From assembly GCA_023230585.1 (NCBI GenBank), contig JALNXB010000012.1, positions 1 through 40,341 on the forward strand: a stretch of 40,341 nt of DNA, in the 5' to 3' direction. The notes below the pieces were generated by a model. The model did no database searches. It was not told the origin of the DNA and saw nothing but the letters and a program-made list of their open reading frames with translations. Of the stretch, positions 40,160-40,341 are shown one piece after another. The DNA is from a bacterium. Lineage in GTDB: Bacteria > Ratteibacteria > UBA8468 > B48-G9 > JAFGKM01. Made by a program: the position numbers and the translations under genes. Every line of letters begins with the position of its first letter. Position 1 is the stretch's first letter.

Positions 40160-40341
40160 ATGAAAAACATTATAGTTCTTGGTAGTACTGGCACAGTAGG
40201 TAAAAACGTTCTTGAAGTAGTCAAAGAACGGGCTTCTGAATGGAAAGTTTTAGGCATTGCTTGCCGTAACAATAAAGATATGTTTGCTGAACAGATACAA
40301 GAGTTCAAGCCAGAATTTGCTTATATTCAAGATATAGATAA
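40160..40341 (+). CDS. dxr: Dxr, DXP reductoisomerase (5' part, runs off the window)
   Basis: The visible 60 codons begin MKNIIVLGSTGTVGKNVLEV, the NADPH-binding GSTGxxG start of 1-deoxy-D-xylulose 5-phosphate reductoisomerase, which commits carbon to the MEP isoprenoid pathway. Next comes ERASEWKVLGIACRNNKDMF, aligned with the family's N-terminal domain. AAGG lies 8 bases before the ATG. The catalytic domain lies beyond the right edge. Its closeness to uppS makes sense because UppS uses MEP-pathway products. Confidence 0.85.
   Translation, partial: MKNIIVLGSTGTVGKNVLEVVKERASEWKVLGIACRNNKDMFAEQIQEFKPEFAYIQDID

Noticed and set aside
1..40341. CRISPR array
   Set aside because: The repeats are irregularly spaced, in both orientations and composite; no regular spacer array or cas gene exists in the window.

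Overview
The window comes from a low-GC, Gram-negative-type bacterium that makes lipid A (LpxC/FabZ, LpxA, LpxD, LpxI), has an Omp85/BamA outer-membrane assembly factor with Skp, and encodes pilin-like proteins with the short GFTLIELLVV leader that is abundant in Planctomycetes, Verrucomicrobia, Lentisphaerae, Omnitrophota and neighbouring uncultivated lineages. The fused LpxC-FabZ protein, the LpxI route and the DUF1559-type prepilin suggest that sort of lineage, but I cannot name a phylum from sequence alone. No phage, transposase, CRISPR array, tRNA or rRNA was seen.

Layout. (1) 1-9800, all on the minus strand: a secreted TPR protein, a 1399-residue secreted LamG/TPR/beta-helix/CBM9-like protein, ClpB, a well-transcribed prepilin with its own promoter and terminator, and HU. 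(2) 9794-10744: about 950 bases of non-coding repeat patchwork. (3) 10745-12229, plus strand: a membrane-anchored HEAT-repeat protein and a second prepilin-like protein, converging on (4) 12215-17857, minus strand: two sugar-nucleotide epimerases, an M20 amidohydrolase, a GlcD-type FAD oxidoreductase and LpxI. (5) 18109-26467, minus strand: clpC-bamA-skp-lpxD-lpxC/fabZ-lpxA, tightly packed and often overlapping, forming an outer-membrane biogenesis operon. (6) 26746-29119, minus strand: a branched-chain aminotransferase, a WecA/MraY-family glycan-lipid transferase and a small membrane protein. (7) 29219-40341, plus strand: two tandem Gfo/Idh/MocA oxidoreductases, an EF-G paralogue, a BFN/DUF151 protein, yebC, ruvC, ruvA, ruvB and lptB ending at a clear terminator; then, after a repeat patch, uppS, a third Gfo/Idh/MocA gene and the start of dxr.

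How the parts work together. Most genes serve the envelope: lipid A acyl chemistry (LpxA, LpxC, LpxD, LpxI, FabZ), LPS export (LptB), outer-membrane protein insertion (BamA, Skp), lipid carrier synthesis (Dxr, UppS), loading of that carrier (WecA-like) and sugar-nucleotide supply (epimerases). ClpB, ClpC, YebC, RuvABC and HU are housekeeping genes. The three Gfo/Idh/MocA proteins and the large carbohydrate-binding beta-helix protein hint at polysaccharide or unusual-sugar metabolism.

The most striking feature outside the genes is a family of shuffled palindromic repeats filling nearly every large intergenic gap. It includes a 131-bp repeat present twice in inverted orientation (125 of 131 positions identical by hand alignment), a roughly 100-bp two-hairpin unit in full or partial form eight times, and a 466-bp patch bounded by short terminal inverted repeats. 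I found no clearly undescribed enzymatic system; the repeat mosaic and several proteins with altered signature residues are the best leads.
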